Shown in pieces: positions 34,850-44,900 of a stretch of DNA of 64,000 bases. The notes below the pieces were generated by a model. The model saw nothing but the letters and a program-made list of their open reading frames with translations, did not search any database and was not told the origin of the DNA. A program made the translations under genes and the position numbers. The first letter of the stretch is position 1. Each line of letters begins with the position of its first letter. The DNA is from Metallococcus carri (lineage in GTDB: Bacteria; Actinomycetota; Actinomycetes; Actinomycetales; Dermatophilaceae): NCBI RefSeq assembly GCF_011440275.1, contig NZ_JAAOIV010000003.1, positions 1 through 64,000 of the forward strand, in the 5' to 3' direction.

Positions 34850-35887
34850 ATGAGCACCCAGACCACGGACATCCGACCCGCCCCTCGCGCCGATGGCGAC
34901 GCACTGCTCGCGGTGCGCGACCTGACCGTCGAGTTCGGTGCACGCAAGGATCCCTTCCGCGCCGTCGATGGTGTGTCCTTCGACGTCCGGCCCGGCCAGA
35001 TCGTCGGCCTGGTCGGTGAGTCCGGCTGTGGCAAGTCGGTCACCTCGCTGGCGATCATGGGGCTGCTGCCCAAGCGCGGCAACCGGATCTCCGGCTCGGC
35101 CGTGTTCGAAGGCACCGACCTGATCTCGTTGTCCGACAAGCAGATGCGTGATCGTCGCGGCCGTGACGTGGCGATGATCTTCCAAGATCCGCTGTCGTCG
35201 CTGAATCCCGTCATACCTCTGGGCATCCAGGTGACCGAGGTGATGGAGCGGCACCGCGGGCTGAAGCGCAAGCAGGCCATGCCCGAGGCGCGCGACCTGT
35301 TGGAGAAGGTCGGCATCCCCGACCCGAACCGGCGGCTGAAGGACTACCCCCACCAGTTGTCCGGCGGCATGCGGCAGCGGGCGCTCATCGCGATGGCGCT
35401 GGCCTGCCAGCCTCGGCTGCTGATCGCCGACGAGCCGACGACCGCGCTCGATGTGACGATCCAGGCGCAGATCCTCACCCTGCTCACCGACCTGGTGCGC
35501 GACTCCGGCACCGCGCTGATCATGATCACCCACGACCTCGGCGTGGTCGCGGGCATGTGCGACGAGGTCAACGTGCTGTATGCCGGCCGCATCGTCGAGC
35601 GGGCAGCTCGCCACGATCTGTTCGCCGACCCGCGGCATCCCTACACCTACGGTCTGCTCGGCTCGATCCCCCGGCTGGACAGTCCGCGCGGGCAGCGACT
35701 GAACCCGGTGCCGGGCTCGGTTGCCGACAACCTGCCGTGGACGAGCGCGTGCGCCTTCGCACCGCGGTGCTCCCAGCCGATCGCCCAGTGCCGTGAGCAG
35801 AGTCCCGAGCTGGTCGAGACCGACCCCGGCCTGGACGGTCCGCGGCTGCTGCGCTGCTTCAACCCGATCACGAAGGAGACCTCGTGA
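34850..35887 (+). CDS. Peptide ABC importer ATPase (DppD type)
   Basis: A 345-residue ATPase. Walker A is [16 protein letters not shown], the signature [15 protein letters not shown], and Walker [15 protein letters not shown]. The C-terminal oligopeptide/dipeptide domain has the four-cysteine type end [16 protein letters not shown], which in relatives binds an Fe-S cluster. A GGAGG ribosome site precedes ATG 34850. Its stop overlaps the start of the partner ATPase gene (GTGA). Confidence 0.94.
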   Translation: MSTQTTDIRPAPRADGDALLAVRDLTVEFGARKDPFRAVDGVSFDVRPGQIVGLVGESGCGKSVTSLAIMGLLPKRGNRISGSAVFEGTDLISLSDKQMRDRRGRDVAMIFQDPLSSLNPVIPLGIQVTEVMERHRGLKRKQAMPEARDLLEKVGIPDPNRRLKDYPHQLSGGMRQRALIAMALACQPRLLIADEPTTALDVTIQAQILTLLTDLVRDSGTALIMITHDLGVVAGMCDEVNVLYAGRIVERAARHDLFADPRHPYTYGLLGSIPRLDSPRGQRLNPVPGSVADNLPWTSACAFAPRCSQPIAQCREQSPELVETDPGLDGPRLLRCFNPITKETS

Positions 35888-37038
35888 GCACCGCCCTCGA
35901 CACCACCGCCGACCGCCCGGCCGCGACGGGCGACGCGCTCGTCGAGGTGCGTGGGCTGAAGGTGCACTTCCCGATCAAGCGCGGCGTGATCTTCGACAAG
36001 ACCGTCGGCTATGTGTATGCCGTCGACGGCGTCGACCTGCAGATCAACTCCGGCGAAACCTATGGCCTGGTCGGCGAATCCGGCTGCGGCAAGTCGACGC
36101 TCGGCCGGGCGCTGCTGCAGCTCGAACAGCCCACCGAGGGCACCGTGGTCTTCGACGGCACCGACCTGTCGACGCTCAAGGGCGAGGCGCTGCGCCGCAA
36201 ACGCAAGGACATGCAGATGGTCTTCCAGGACCCGCTGTCCAGCCTCGACCCGCGCCAGACCGTCGAGGCGTTGCTGCTGGAAGGCATGCAGGCGCACGGG
36301 CTGACCAAGGACAAGGCGGCGGCGGGCGCCCGGCTGCGCGAACTCCTCACCGCGGTCGGGCTGCCGGTCGCGGCGCTGAAGAAGTACCCGCACGAGTTCT
36401 CCGGCGGTCAGCGTCAGCGCATCGGGATCGCGCGGGCCCTGTCGGTCGACCCGAAGCTCATCGTCGCCGACGAACCGGTGTCCGCGCTGGACGTGTCGGT
36501 GCAGGCCCAGGTGATCAACCTGCTGGAGTCTCTGCAGGAGCAGTTCGGCCTCACCTATCTCGTCGTCGCCCACGACCTGGCGGTCGTGCGGCACATCAGC
36601 GACCGGATCGGCGTGATGTACCTCGGCGCACTGGTCGAGGAGGCCGACGCCGATGACCTGTATGCCGAACCGCTGCACCCCTACACGCGCGCGCTGATGT
36701 CCGCCGTGCCGGTGCCCGATCCGGTAGTCGAGGACAAGCGCGAGCGGATCATCCTGGCCGGTGACCTGCCGAGCCCGGCCAATCCGCCGTCGGGCTGCCG
36801 GTTCCACACCCGGTGCCCGTGGCGCCAACCGACGCGCTGCGACGACGAGCGGCCCGAGCTGCGGGTGATCGACATCCCGGGCGCTACCGCCACCCATCGG
36901 GTGGCCTGCCACTTCGCCGAGCAGATCCGCTCGGGCGAGTTGCAGCCGCACGAGGTCGAGGCGACTGCGACCGATCCGAATGCCGTCGAGTCCGACGAGC
37001 ACGGCCCCTCGGCGCCGGCCTCAGCGGTCGAGATCTAG
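35884..37038 (+). CDS. Peptide ABC importer ATPase (DppF type)
   Basis: A 384-residue ATPase with [20 protein letters not shown] (Walker A), [19 protein letters not shown] (signature) and [14 protein letters not shown] (Walker B). The C-terminal Cys-containing region is [19 protein letters not shown]. It hydrolyses ATP together with the DppD-type subunit. GTG 35884 overlaps the upstream stop. Its TAG stop shares the palindrome CTAG with the stop of the convergent MFS gene, so the two genes overlap by four bases. Confidence 0.94.
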   Translation: MSTALDTTADRPAATGDALVEVRGLKVHFPIKRGVIFDKTVGYVYAVDGVDLQINSGETYGLVGESGCGKSTLGRALLQLEQPTEGTVVFDGTDLSTLKGEALRRKRKDMQMVFQDPLSSLDPRQTVEALLLEGMQAHGLTKDKAAAGARLRELLTAVGLPVAALKKYPHEFSGGQRQRIGIARALSVDPKLIVADEPVSALDVSVQAQVINLLESLQEQFGLTYLVVAHDLAVVRHISDRIGVMYLGALVEEADADDLYAEPLHPYTRALMSAVPVPDPVVEDKRERIILAGDLPSPANPPSGCRFHTRCPWRQPTRCDDERPELRVIDIPGATATHRVACHFAEQIRSGELQPHEVEATATDPNAVESDEHGPSAPASAVEI

Positions 37039-38537
37039 GGCCGACCGGCGGCCGGCTTGACCGCGTGCGGGTTGCGGAAGAAGAGCACCGCGACGACGGC
37101 GAGCACCACGACCGCCGCGGGCAGGTAGAGCGACTCCCCCATCGCGCGGGAGAAGGCCTCCGCGGCCTGCGGCGGCAACCGCCGGGCTCCGGCCGAGGCG
37201 CCCTCGGACATGCTGCCCACGGCCGCACCGAGATGCGCGGCGAGGCGCGACTCCATCAGGGTCGCGATCGCGGCGCTGCCGAGGACCGCGCCGACCTGCC
37301 GGGTGGTGTTGTAGACGCCCGAGCCGGCCCCGGCACGTTGCGGCGGCAGCGTGCGGGTCGCGGTCACCGACAGCGGCGACCACATGAACCCATTGGCGAC
37401 GCCGAGCAGGACCACCGGCAACACCAGCTGCCACACCGGGGTGTCGCTGCCGACCACGAAGCCGAACCACGCGAGAGCGTAGGCGAAGCAACTCAGCCCG
37501 AAGGCAGCGAGGATGCGCGGGTGCAACCGGTCCACCAGCCGCCCGACGATCGGGGACAGCACCACGGTGACCACGGCCATCGGCACGAGCAGCAGCGCGG
37601 CCCGGGTGGGCGACCAGCCGCGCACCACCTGGGCGTAGAGCATGATCGGGAAGGCCATCGCGGTGATGCCGAAGCCGACCACGCCGATCGCGAGATTGGC
37701 CAGGGAGAAGTTGCGGTCGGCGAAGAGCACCAAGGGCACCAGGGGCTCTGGGCTGCGGCGCTGCCACGCCACGAAGGCCACCAGCACGACCAGGCCGAGC
37801 ACGATGAGCAGCGGCACCGAGACGAACCCGGTGATCGTGCCCCAGTGGTATTTCTGCCCCTCCTGGATGCCGAAGACGAGCAGGAACATGCCGACCGCCG
37901 AGAGCGCGACGCCGACCAGGTCGAAGCGGTGGCTGTGCACCGGCAGGGTCGGCACCAGCCGCGCCGCCAGCACGAAGGCCAGCACACCGACCGGCACGTT
38001 GACGAAGAAGATCCACTCCCAGCCCGCGTTGTCGACCAGCACGCCGCCGAGGATCGGGCCGACCAGGGTCGCCACGCCGGCCGTGGCACCCCATGCGCCC
38101 ATCGCCTGGCCCCGGCGCTCGGCCGGGAAGATCCGGGTGATGATCGCCATCGTCTGCGGGGTGAGCAGCGCGGCGCCGAGACCCTGCACCACCCGCGCGG
38201 CGATCAGCATGCCGATGCTGCCGGTGAGCCCGCACCACAGCGAGGCCAGGGTGAAGATCGTCAACCCCAGCAGGTAGACCCGCTTGGGCCCGAACCGGTC
38301 GCCGAGACGGCCGGTGACCAGCAGCGGCACGGCATACGCGAGCAGATAAGCGCTGGTGACCCACACGACGCCGTTGATGTCGCTGTGCAGGTCGGCGATG
38401 ATCGCCGGCGTCGCGACCGACACGATGGTCGAGTCGACGAGGATCATGAAGAAACCGAACAGCAGCGCGAAGAGCGCCCGCCAGGGGCTCGCGTCCTGCT
38501 TCGGGGCGGCGCGGTGGCGCCCGGCGACCTGTGTCAT
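37035..38537 (-). CDS. MFS transporter, DHA2 (EmrB/QacA) family
   Basis: A 500-residue protein with the 14-helix DHA2 layout. Motif A-like [17 protein letters not shown] follows helix 2. The helix-1 motif D region is [14 protein letters not shown], and the antiporter motif C region is [19 protein letters not shown]. It exports drugs or other small hydrophobic compounds by proton antiport. No regulator lies beside it. ATG 38537 is preferred over GTG 38546. It converges on the peptide importer. Confidence 0.92.
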   Translation of the reverse strand: MTQVAGRHRAAPKQDASPWRALFALLFGFFMILVDSTIVSVATPAIIADLHSDINGVVWVTSAYLLAYAVPLLVTGRLGDRFGPKRVYLLGLTIFTLASLWCGLTGSIGMLIAARVVQGLGAALLTPQTMAIITRIFPAERRGQAMGAWGATAGVATLVGPILGGVLVDNAGWEWIFFVNVPVGVLAFVLAARLVPTLPVHSHRFDLVGVALSAVGMFLLVFGIQEGQKYHWGTITGFVSVPLLIVLGLVVLVAFVAWQRRSPEPLVPLVLFADRNFSLANLAIGVVGFGITAMAFPIMLYAQVVRGWSPTRAALLLVPMAVVTVVLSPIVGRLVDRLHPRILAAFGLSCFAYALAWFGFVVGSDTPVWQLVLPVVLLGVANGFMWSPLSVTATRTLPPQRAGAGSGVYNTTRQVGAVLGSAAIATLMESRLAAHLGAAVGSMSEGASAGARRLPPQAAEAFSRAMGESLYLPAAVVVLAVVAVLFFRNPHAVKPAAGRP

Positions 38538-38652
38538 TGCGCTCACGCTAGACCCCGGCTCTGACAGCTCAGCATTGCCTCACCTTCGTGGACGATGCCG
38601 CCGTCGGCGGCCAGAGTAGGCAGGCCCGCACCCCGCAGAAGGAGTTGAGGCG

Positions 38653-39384
38653 ATGACCGCCGAGCAGCCCGTCGAACTGCAACACCACGAGCCACACGAC
38701 GCCGCCGACGCCGGGCGGCTGAACTGGCTGCGCGCCGCGGTGCTCGGCGCCAACGACGGTGTCATCTCGGTGGCCGGCCTAGTCGTGGGTGTCGCCGGCG
38801 CGGTGGCCGGCACCGACCATGCCCGCTCGACCCTGCTCGTCACCGGGGTCGCCGGGCTCGTCGCCGGGGCCCTGTCGATGGCCGCCGGTGAATATGTCTC
38901 GGTGAGCACCCAGCGTGACGGGGAGAAGGCGCTGCTGGACAAGGAGCGCTGGGAGCTGGAGAACCTGCCGCGCGAGGAGCTCGAGGAGCTCACCCAGATC
39001 TACGAGGGCAAGGGTCTGCGCCGCGAGCTGGCCGAGCAGGTCGCCGCCGAGCTCACCGCGCACGACGCGCTCGCTGCCCACGCCGAGGTCGAGCTCGGCA
39101 TCGACCCGGACGAACTCACCAACCCCTGGCACGCGGCCTGGGCCTCGATGGCGTCGTTCACCATCGGTGCCCTGTTGCCCGTGCTCACCATCCTGTTGCC
39201 GAGCTCGGTGAACGTGCCGGTGACCTTCGTCGCGGTGGCGATCATGCTGGCGATCACCGGCTTCGCGAGCGCGCGGATGAGTGACGCCGACCCGCGGCGC
39301 GCGCTGCTGCGCAATGTTGGCGGCGGCGCGATCGCGATGGCGGTGACCTACGCGATCGGCCACTCCCTGGGAGTCAGCGTCTGA
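38653..39384 (+). CDS. VIT1/CCC1 family iron/manganese transporter
   Basis: A 243-residue membrane protein. The conserved start NWLRAAVLGANDGVISVAGL (helix 1) and AGLVAGALSMAAGEYVSVST (helix 2) carry the family's Asp, Met and Glu metal-path residues. A cytoplasmic three-helix segment rich in Glu (about 90-150) is the metal-binding domain, followed by three C-terminal helices. These proteins export Fe2+ or Mn2+ from the cytoplasm in bacteria. AAGGAG precedes the ATG. Confidence 0.9.
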   Translation: MTAEQPVELQHHEPHDAADAGRLNWLRAAVLGANDGVISVAGLVVGVAGAVAGTDHARSTLLVTGVAGLVAGALSMAAGEYVSVSTQRDGEKALLDKERWELENLPREELEELTQIYEGKGLRRELAEQVAAELTAHDALAAHAEVELGIDPDELTNPWHAAWASMASFTIGALLPVLTILLPSSVNVPVTFVAVAIMLAITGFASARMSDADPRRALLRNVGGGAIAMAVTYAIGHSLGVSV

Positions 39385-39390
39385 CCCGGC

Positions 39391-41067
39391 TCAGAACAGC
39401 CCGTGGATCGCGCCGTCCTCGTCGACATCGATCCGCTCGGCCCCGGGCTTCTTCGGCAGCCCAGGCATCGTCATCAGGTCACCGCAGACGAACACCACGA
39501 ACCCGGCGCCGGCGTTGAGGCGAACCTCGCGCACGGTGAGGGTGTGCCCGCTCGGGGCGCCGCGCAGGCTCGGGTCGGCCGAGAAGGACGTCTGCGTCTT
39601 GGCGATGCAGACCGGCAGCGCGCCATAGCCCTCCTCCTCGAACTGCTCAAGCTGCCGCTGCACCGCCGAGGACATCTCGACGCCGGCCGCGCCGTAGATG
39701 CGGGTCGCGACCGCGGTCACCTTCTCGAGCAACGAGGCGTCGGTGTCGTATGCCGTTCGCAGGGTCCCCGGGGCGGCCGCCGTCACCACCGCGCCAGCCA
39801 GGTCGGCGGCGCCCTTGCCACCGTCGGTGAAATGGGTGGCCACTTGCAGCGCGACGCCCAGCTCACCGGCCCGCCGGCGCAGCACGTCAAGCTCGGCCTC
39901 GGTGTCGCTGGGGAACCGGTTGACGCCGATGACGACCGGCAGCCCGAAGACCTCGCGCAGATTGCCGACATGCCGGTCGAGGTTGGCCAGGCCGCGCTGC
40001 AGCGCCGCGGTGTCCTCGCGCTCCAGGTCGGCGACGGCGACGCCACCGTGGTATTTCATCGAGCGCACGGTGGCGACGACCACCGCGACGTCCGGCCGCA
40101 GACCGGCCATCCGGCACTTCAGGTCGAGGAACTTCTCCGCACCCAGGTCAGCGCCGAAGCCGGCCTCGGTCACCGTCCAGTCCGCGAGCGCCAGCCCGGC
40201 GGTCGTCGCGGCCACCGAATTGCACCCGTGGGCGATATTGGCGAACGGGCCGCCGTGCACGAAGGCCGGATTGCCCTCGAGCGTCTGCACCAGATTGGGC
40301 GAGATTGCCTGTGCGAGAAGGGCGGCCATCGCTCCGTGGGCCTTAAGGTCGGCCGCGGTCACGGGTGATTTGTCCTGCCGACGGGCGACGACGATGCGCC
40401 CCAATCGCTCCTTCAGGTCGGCGAGCGAGGTGGCGAGGCAGAAGATCGCCATCACCTCCGAGGCGACCACGATGTCGAAGCCGGTCTCCCGCGGGACGCC
40501 ATGGGTCGGGCCGCCCAGACCGATGACGATGTCACGCAGCGCGCGGTCGTTCACGTCCAGCACGCGCTTGAGCATGATTCGGCGCGGATCGATGCCGAGG
40601 GCGTTGCCCTGGTGCAGGTGGTTGTCGAGCATCGCGGCGAGCAGGTTGTTGGCCGCGGCGATGGCCGCGAAGTCACCGGTGAAGTGCAGATTGATGTCGG
40701 TCATCGGGTTGAGCTGGGCGTAACCGCCGCCGGCCGCGCCACCCTTCATGCCGAAGACCGGACCCATCGACGGCTCGCGCAACGCGGCAACTGCCTTGTG
40801 CCCCAACAGGTTCAGCGCGTCGGTCAGCCCAACCGTGGTGGTGGTCTTGCCCTCCCCCGCCGGCGTCGGGCTGGTCGCGGTCACCAGCACCAGCTTGGCG
40901 TCGGCGCGCCGCGGCAGGCCCTCCAGCCAGCGGTGGTCCACCTTGGCGACGTGGTCGCCATACCGGAACAGGTGAGCGGGAGGTATGCCGAGACGCTCAC
41001 CGATCTGGTCGATCGGGCGCATCGGCCGGGACGCCGCGATGTCGACGTCGGAGGGCCAAGAAGTCAT
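39391..41067 (-). CDS. fhs: Formate-tetrahydrofolate ligase
   Basis: A 558-residue enzyme making 10-formyltetrahydrofolate from formate, THF and ATP. The P-loop is [14 protein letters not shown] (about residue 65). Other family stretches are [20 protein letters not shown] and ADFGAD-like [18 protein letters not shown]. Length agrees with the family. ATG 41067 is preferred to the GTG at 41085. It is divergent from the NCS1 permease, with 54 bases between them. Confidence 0.95.
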   Translation of the reverse strand: MTSWPSDVDIAASRPMRPIDQIGERLGIPPAHLFRYGDHVAKVDHRWLEGLPRRADAKLVLVTATSPTPAGEGKTTTTVGLTDALNLLGHKAVAALREPSMGPVFGMKGGAAGGGYAQLNPMTDINLHFTGDFAAIAAANNLLAAMLDNHLHQGNALGIDPRRIMLKRVLDVNDRALRDIVIGLGGPTHGVPRETGFDIVVASEVMAIFCLATSLADLKERLGRIVVARRQDKSPVTAADLKAHGAMAALLAQAISPNLVQTLEGNPAFVHGGPFANIAHGCNSVAATTAGLALADWTVTEAGFGADLGAEKFLDLKCRMAGLRPDVAVVVATVRSMKYHGGVAVADLEREDTAALQRGLANLDRHVGNLREVFGLPVVIGVNRFPSDTEAELDVLRRRAGELGVALQVATHFTDGGKGAADLAGAVVTAAAPGTLRTAYDTDASLLEKVTAVATRIYGAAGVEMSSAVQRQLEQFEEEGYGALPVCIAKTQTSFSADPSLRGAPSGHTLTVREVRLNAGAGFVVFVCGDLMTMPGLPKKPGAERIDVDEDGAIHGLF

Positions 41068-41121
41068 GGTCCCTGAGTCTGTCACCTGCCCCTGAGCGGT
41101 TGGCGGCAGTAGCCTTCGCGC

Positions 41122-42564
41122 ATGACCGACGTGAAGAGCACCGCCGTGCCGGCCGGCGTGGAGACCAACGGCCTCAACGTGATTGACGAGTCCGAGCGCA
41201 AGGGCCGGCCCTCGTCACTGTTCTGGCCGTGGTTCGCCTCGAATATCTCGGTGCTGTCGATCTCGTATGGCGCCTTCGTGCTCGGCTTCGGCCTGTCCTT
41301 CTGGCAGGCGCTCGCCGCGGCGATCGTCGGCACGGTCGCGTCTTTCGCGCTGTGCGGCTTCGTCTCGCTGGCCGGCAAGCGTGGTTCGGCACCCACGATG
41401 ACCCTGTCGCGGGCGCCCTTCGGCGTGCACGGCAACCGGGTGCCGTCATTCCTGTCGTGGGTGCTGACCGTGGGCTGGGAGACCGTGCTGGTCGTGCTGG
41501 CGACCCTGGCAACCTCCACCGTGCTGACCCGGCTCGGCTGGGGCGGCGGCACGATCTCCAAGATCATCGTGCTGATCCTCGTCGCCGGCGTGACGGTGCT
41601 TGCCGGCATCTTCGGTTTCGACTTGATCATGCGGGTGCAGACCTTCATCACCATCGCGACCGCGGTGCTGACCGTCGGCTACATGATCCTCGCCGCCTCG
41701 CACATCCAGTGGAGCGCCGTCACCGCGCACAAGTCCGGTGGTGCGCCGCAGTTCTTCGGGGCTCTGGTGATGGTGATGACCGCGCTCGGGCTCGGCTGGG
41801 TCAACTGCGCGGCCGATTACAGCCGCTATCTGCCGCGTTCGGCGTCCAGCGGCGGCGTCGTCGGCTGGACCACCCTCGGCGGTTCGCTCGGCCCGATCGT
41901 GCTGATCGTCTTCGGTCTGATGCTGTCGGCCAGCGACCAGAAGCTCGCCGACGGGGTGGGCGCCGACCCGATCGGCGCGCTGACCCCGATCCTGCCGACC
42001 TGGTTCCTGCTGCCCTTCCTGCTCGTCGTGCTGCTCGGGCTCATCGGCGGCGCGGTGATGGACATCTACTCCTCCGGCCTCGCGCTGATGAGCGCGGGCC
42101 TGCCCGTGCCGCGACCGGTCGCCGCCCTCATCGACGGCATCATCATGTCGATCGGTGCCGCGCTGGTCGTCTTCGTCGCCAAGGACTTCCTCGGCCCCTT
42201 CCAGGGCTTCCTCATCACCGTCGGCGTGCCGATCGCGGCGTGGTGCGGGATCTTCCTCGGCGACCTGCTGCTGCGCAAGCGCGACTATGACGAACCCTCG
42301 CTCTTCGACGCCCGCGGCCGCTACGGGTCGGTGCAGCCAATCCCGTTGGCACTCATCGCAATCGGCACCGTGGTGGGCTGGGGCCTGGTGACCAACAGCC
42401 TCGCCTCCTGGCTGCAGTGGCAGGGTTACCTGCTCGGCCCGATCGGTGGCAAGGAGGGCGACTGGGCCTACGCCAACCTCGGCGTGCTCGCTGCCCTGCT
42501 CATCGGCTTCCTCGGCACCCTGCTCACCAAGTCGGTCGTACGCCGCGAGGAGGCGACCGCGTGA
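41122..42564 (+). CDS. NCS1 family purine/cytosine permease
   Basis: A 480-residue protein with twelve membrane helices. Typical parts are [20 protein letters not shown] (helix 1), the Gly-rich [18 protein letters not shown], and the helix-5/6 region [20 protein letters not shown]1 carriers take up cytosine, purines, allantoin, hydantoin or thiamin precursors with Na+ or H+. A cysteine hydrolase gene is coupled to its stop (GTGA), which suggests that the substrate is an amide or cyclic amide broken down on entry. Confidence 0.9.
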   Translation: MTDVKSTAVPAGVETNGLNVIDESERKGRPSSLFWPWFASNISVLSISYGAFVLGFGLSFWQALAAAIVGTVASFALCGFVSLAGKRGSAPTMTLSRAPFGVHGNRVPSFLSWVLTVGWETVLVVLATLATSTVLTRLGWGGGTISKIIVLILVAGVTVLAGIFGFDLIMRVQTFITIATAVLTVGYMILAASHIQWSAVTAHKSGGAPQFFGALVMVMTALGLGWVNCAADYSRYLPRSASSGGVVGWTTLGGSLGPIVLIVFGLMLSASDQKLADGVGADPIGALTPILPTWFLLPFLLVVLLGLIGGAVMDIYSSGLALMSAGLPVPRPVAALIDGIIMSIGAALVVFVAKDFLGPFQGFLITVGVPIAAWCGIFLGDLLLRKRDYDEPSLFDARGRYGSVQPIPLALIAIGTVVGWGLVTNSLASWLQWQGYLLGPIGGKEGDWAYANLGVLAALLIGFLGTLLTKSVVRREEATA

Positions 42565-43076
42565 CCCGCGGCGACGCCCTGGTCTGCATCGACCTGCAGC
42601 GCGTTTTCGCCGACCCGAAGAGCCCGTGGGGTTCGCCGATGTGGGGACCGGCTTCGGCATACATCGAAGGGATCCTCGGGGACTATCCGCGCACGATCTT
42701 CACCCGGTATGTCGCCCCCGAACGTCCCGTCGGCGCGTGGCGCGATTACTTCGAGCAATGGCCCTGGGCGAAGGTGTCGGCGGACGACCCGTTGTATGCG
42801 TTGATGCCGCCGTTCACCGCCGAGCAGACGCTCGACCGCACGACCTTCGGCAAATGGGGACCGGAGTTGGCGGAGCTGCTCGAGGGCACGAATACCGTTG
42901 ACGTGGTTGGGGTTTCGACCGACTGCTGTGTGGTGTCGACGGTGCTGGCGATGGCCGACGCCGGGGTGCGCACCCGCGTGCTCGCCGCTGGCTGCGCGGG
43001 CTCGACGCCCGCCGAGCACGAGCGCGCGCTCGGCCTGATGGAGCTCTACGCCCCGCTGGTCACCGTCGTGCGCTAG
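42561..43076 (+). CDS. Isochorismatase-like cysteine hydrolase
   Basis: A 171-residue hydrolase of the isochorismatase/nicotinamidase fold. The catalytic triad can be placed at Asp in LVCIDLQRVF (about residue 11), Lys in RTTFGKWGPEL (about 95) and Cys in VSTDCCVVSTV (about 120). It would cleave an amide such as nicotinamide, ureidoacrylate or N-carbamoyl compounds. The start GTG 42561 overlaps the permease stop. The frame is open upstream to 42417 but is a shadow of the permease. Its end overlaps the next convergent gene through CTAG. Confidence 0.88.
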   Translation: MTRGDALVCIDLQRVFADPKSPWGSPMWGPASAYIEGILGDYPRTIFTRYVAPERPVGAWRDYFEQWPWAKVSADDPLYALMPPFTAEQTLDRTTFGKWGPELAELLEGTNTVDVVGVSTDCCVVSTVLAMADAGVRTRVLAAGCAGSTPAEHERALGLMELYAPLVTVVR

Positions 43077-44365
43077 GCGAGCGCGAAATAGCGCAGCCAG
43101 ACATAACCCCACGCGATCGCGATCGTGATCGGGGCGACGATCAGGCCATATTTGGTGAACCGCCAGAACGAGATCGGGTGACCGTTGCGCGCGGCGATGC
43201 CGAGCACGACGACATTGGCCGACGCGCCGACCGCGGTCGCGTTGCCGCCCAGGTCGGCGCCCAGGGTGAGCGACCACCACATGGCGTGCGCCTGGGTGGG
43301 GTCGGCGCCCTTGGTGAGGTCGACGACGAGCGGTGCCATGGTCGCGACATACGGGATGTTGTCGACGATGCCCGACAGCAGGCCGGACACCCACAACATC
43401 GCCGAGGCACCGGCCAGCCAGTGGCTGCCGATCGCGCTGGTGAGCCACTTGCCCATGTCCCCGATCACACCGACGTGCACCAGGCCGCCGACCATGACGA
43501 ACAGGCCGGCGAAGAAGACGAGCGTCGGCCACTCGACCTCTTCGAGGTATTCGGCCGGTTCGAGCTTCGGTGACAACGCCACCGCGGCTCCCGCGCCGAG
43601 CAGCGCCACCATCGACGGAGCCAGGCCGGTCAGCGAGTGGGTGACGAACCCGATGATCACCAGCGCCAGGACGCCACCGGAGGTGACCAGCAGGCGCTTG
43701 TCCCGGATGGCTTCCTTCTCGTCCAGCTTCATCAGCGCGGCCGCCTTGGCGGCGTCATACTCCAAACCGCGCGCGAAAAGGAATTTGCACAGCAGCAGGA
43801 AGACCCCGAGCAGCACGACCACGATCGGGCCCATGTGCACGAGAAAGTCGTTGAACGACAAGCCTGCTCGCGACCCGATGATGATGTTGGGCGGGTCACC
43901 GATCAGCGTCGCGGCACCGCCGATATTGGAGGCCATCGCCTCGGCGATGAGGAAGGGCACCGGTGGCGCGTCGAGCCGGTCGCACACCAGCAGGGTCACC
44001 GGCGCGATCAGCAACACGGTCGTGACATTGTCGAGCAGCGCCGAGGCGATCGCGGTGATCAGCACCAGCATCACCATGATCCGCAGCGGGCGCCCACGCG
44101 CCTTCTTGGCCGCCCAGATGGCGAGGAACTCGAAGGCGCCCGTCTGCCGGATCACGCTGACCAGGATCATCATCCCGAGCAGCAGGAAGATGACATTCCA
44201 GTCGACGCCGGTCTCGGTGCTGAAGAACGCCGTCTCCTCGTCGACGGCGCCGAGCAGCACCATGAGTGCGGCTCCTCCGAGGGCAGCGGCGACCCGGTGG
44301 ATGCGTTCGGTGGCAATGAGGACGTAGGCCGCCAGGAAGACGGCGACCACAGCGGCTGTCTGCAC
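43073..44365 (-). CDS. ArsB/NhaD-type ion transporter
   Basis: A 430-residue protein with about eleven membrane helices of the ion transporter superfamily (ArsB/NhaD/SLC13). The conserved half-motifs are ASALLDNVTTVLLIAPVT and SGIVDNIPYVATMAPLV, an internal pseudo-repeat in which each copy carries an Asp-Asn pair. IGDPPNIIIGS follows the first. Substrates in the family include arsenite, Na+/H+ and dicarboxylates. The choice here is open. The GTG start overlaps the stop of the CBS gene, so the two are coupled. Confidence 0.88.
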   Translation of the reverse strand: MQTAAVVAVFLAAYVLIATERIHRVAAALGGAALMVLLGAVDEETAFFSTETGVDWNVIFLLLGMMILVSVIRQTGAFEFLAIWAAKKARGRPLRIMVMLVLITAIASALLDNVTTVLLIAPVTLLVCDRLDAPPVPFLIAEAMASNIGGAATLIGDPPNIIIGSRAGLSFNDFLVHMGPIVVVLLGVFLLLCKFLFARGLEYDAAKAAALMKLDEKEAIRDKRLLVTSGGVLALVIIGFVTHSLTGLAPSMVALLGAGAAVALSPKLEPAEYLEEVEWPTLVFFAGLFVMVGGLVHVGVIGDMGKWLTSAIGSHWLAGASAMLWVSGLLSGIVDNIPYVATMAPLVVDLTKGADPTQAHAMWWSLTLGADLGGNATAVGASANVVVLGIAARNGHPISFWRFTKYGLIVAPITIAIAWGYVWLRYFALA

Positions 44366-44820
44366 TAGCCCTCCTGGCCGTGCTCGGGCAGCAGGTGCGA
44401 CATCAGCTTGCCCATGCGGATGACGCCGAGGATCTCTCCGCCCTCGCCCTCACAGACCACCGCGATCGGGCTGTGCATGCGCGCCATCACCGCGGCCACC
44501 TCGATGCCGGTGGCGTCGCCGTCGACCACCGGCAGGTCCTCGAGGTCCTTCTTCTTGGGCAACACGTCGCGCACCGTGACCGAGGCCAACTTGCGCGCGA
44601 ACGCGTCGGAGGCCTCCTCGTCATACACGCGCGCCAGGTGCGGGTCGTCCTGGACGTACTGCGGGATCACGAAGTTGAGCACCTGCGAACCCGGTATGAC
44701 GGTGTGCGGCTTGCCGTCCTCGCCGCGCACCACGATGCCGGGCAGATTGCGCTTGGCCATCGCGGCCGCCGCCTGCAGCGCATCGGTATCCAGGTCGACC
44801 ACCGGGAAGGGTTCGGCCAT
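44365..44820 (-). CDS. CBS domain pair protein
   Basis: A 151-residue protein made almost entirely of two CBS motifs (about 10-60 and 85-145; VVDLDTDALQAAAAMAKRN and VTVRDVLPKKKDLEDLPVVD). CBS pairs bind adenine nucleotides and act as energy sensors. Coupling with the downstream ArsB/NhaD-type transporter (TAG overlapping GTG) suggests that it gates or regulates that carrier. ATG 44820 is chosen because GAGAGAG lies just upstream. GTG 44835 is less likely. Confidence 0.88.
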   Translation of the reverse strand: MAEPFPVVDLDTDALQAAAAMAKRNLPGIVVRGEDGKPHTVIPGSQVLNFVIPQYVQDDPHLARVYDEEASDAFARKLASVTVRDVLPKKKDLEDLPVVDGDATGIEVAAVMARMHSPIAVVCEGEGGEILGVIRMGKLMSHLLPEHGQEG

Positions 44821-44871
44821 CTCTCTCGCACGCACCCCTCAACCCTATCGAGCGGCATGGGGGTCTCCCGA

Positions 44872-44887
44872 CTAAGCGATCGCTCAG
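44872..44887. promoter_or_regulatory. Palindromic operator candidate before acyl-CoA dehydrogenase genes
   Basis: A perfect 10-base palindrome, AGCGATCGCT (44875-44884), sits in a wider imperfect one, CTaAGCGATCGCTcAG (44872-44887). It lies 14 bases before the acyl-CoA dehydrogenase ATG, overlapping the expected promoter. TetR-type repressors of fatty-acid or sterol catabolism in Actinobacteria use palindromes of this kind. The specific regulator is not encoded nearby. The site is also near the divergent CBS gene. Confidence 0.6.
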
Positions 44888-44900
44888 TTACGGTGGGGCC

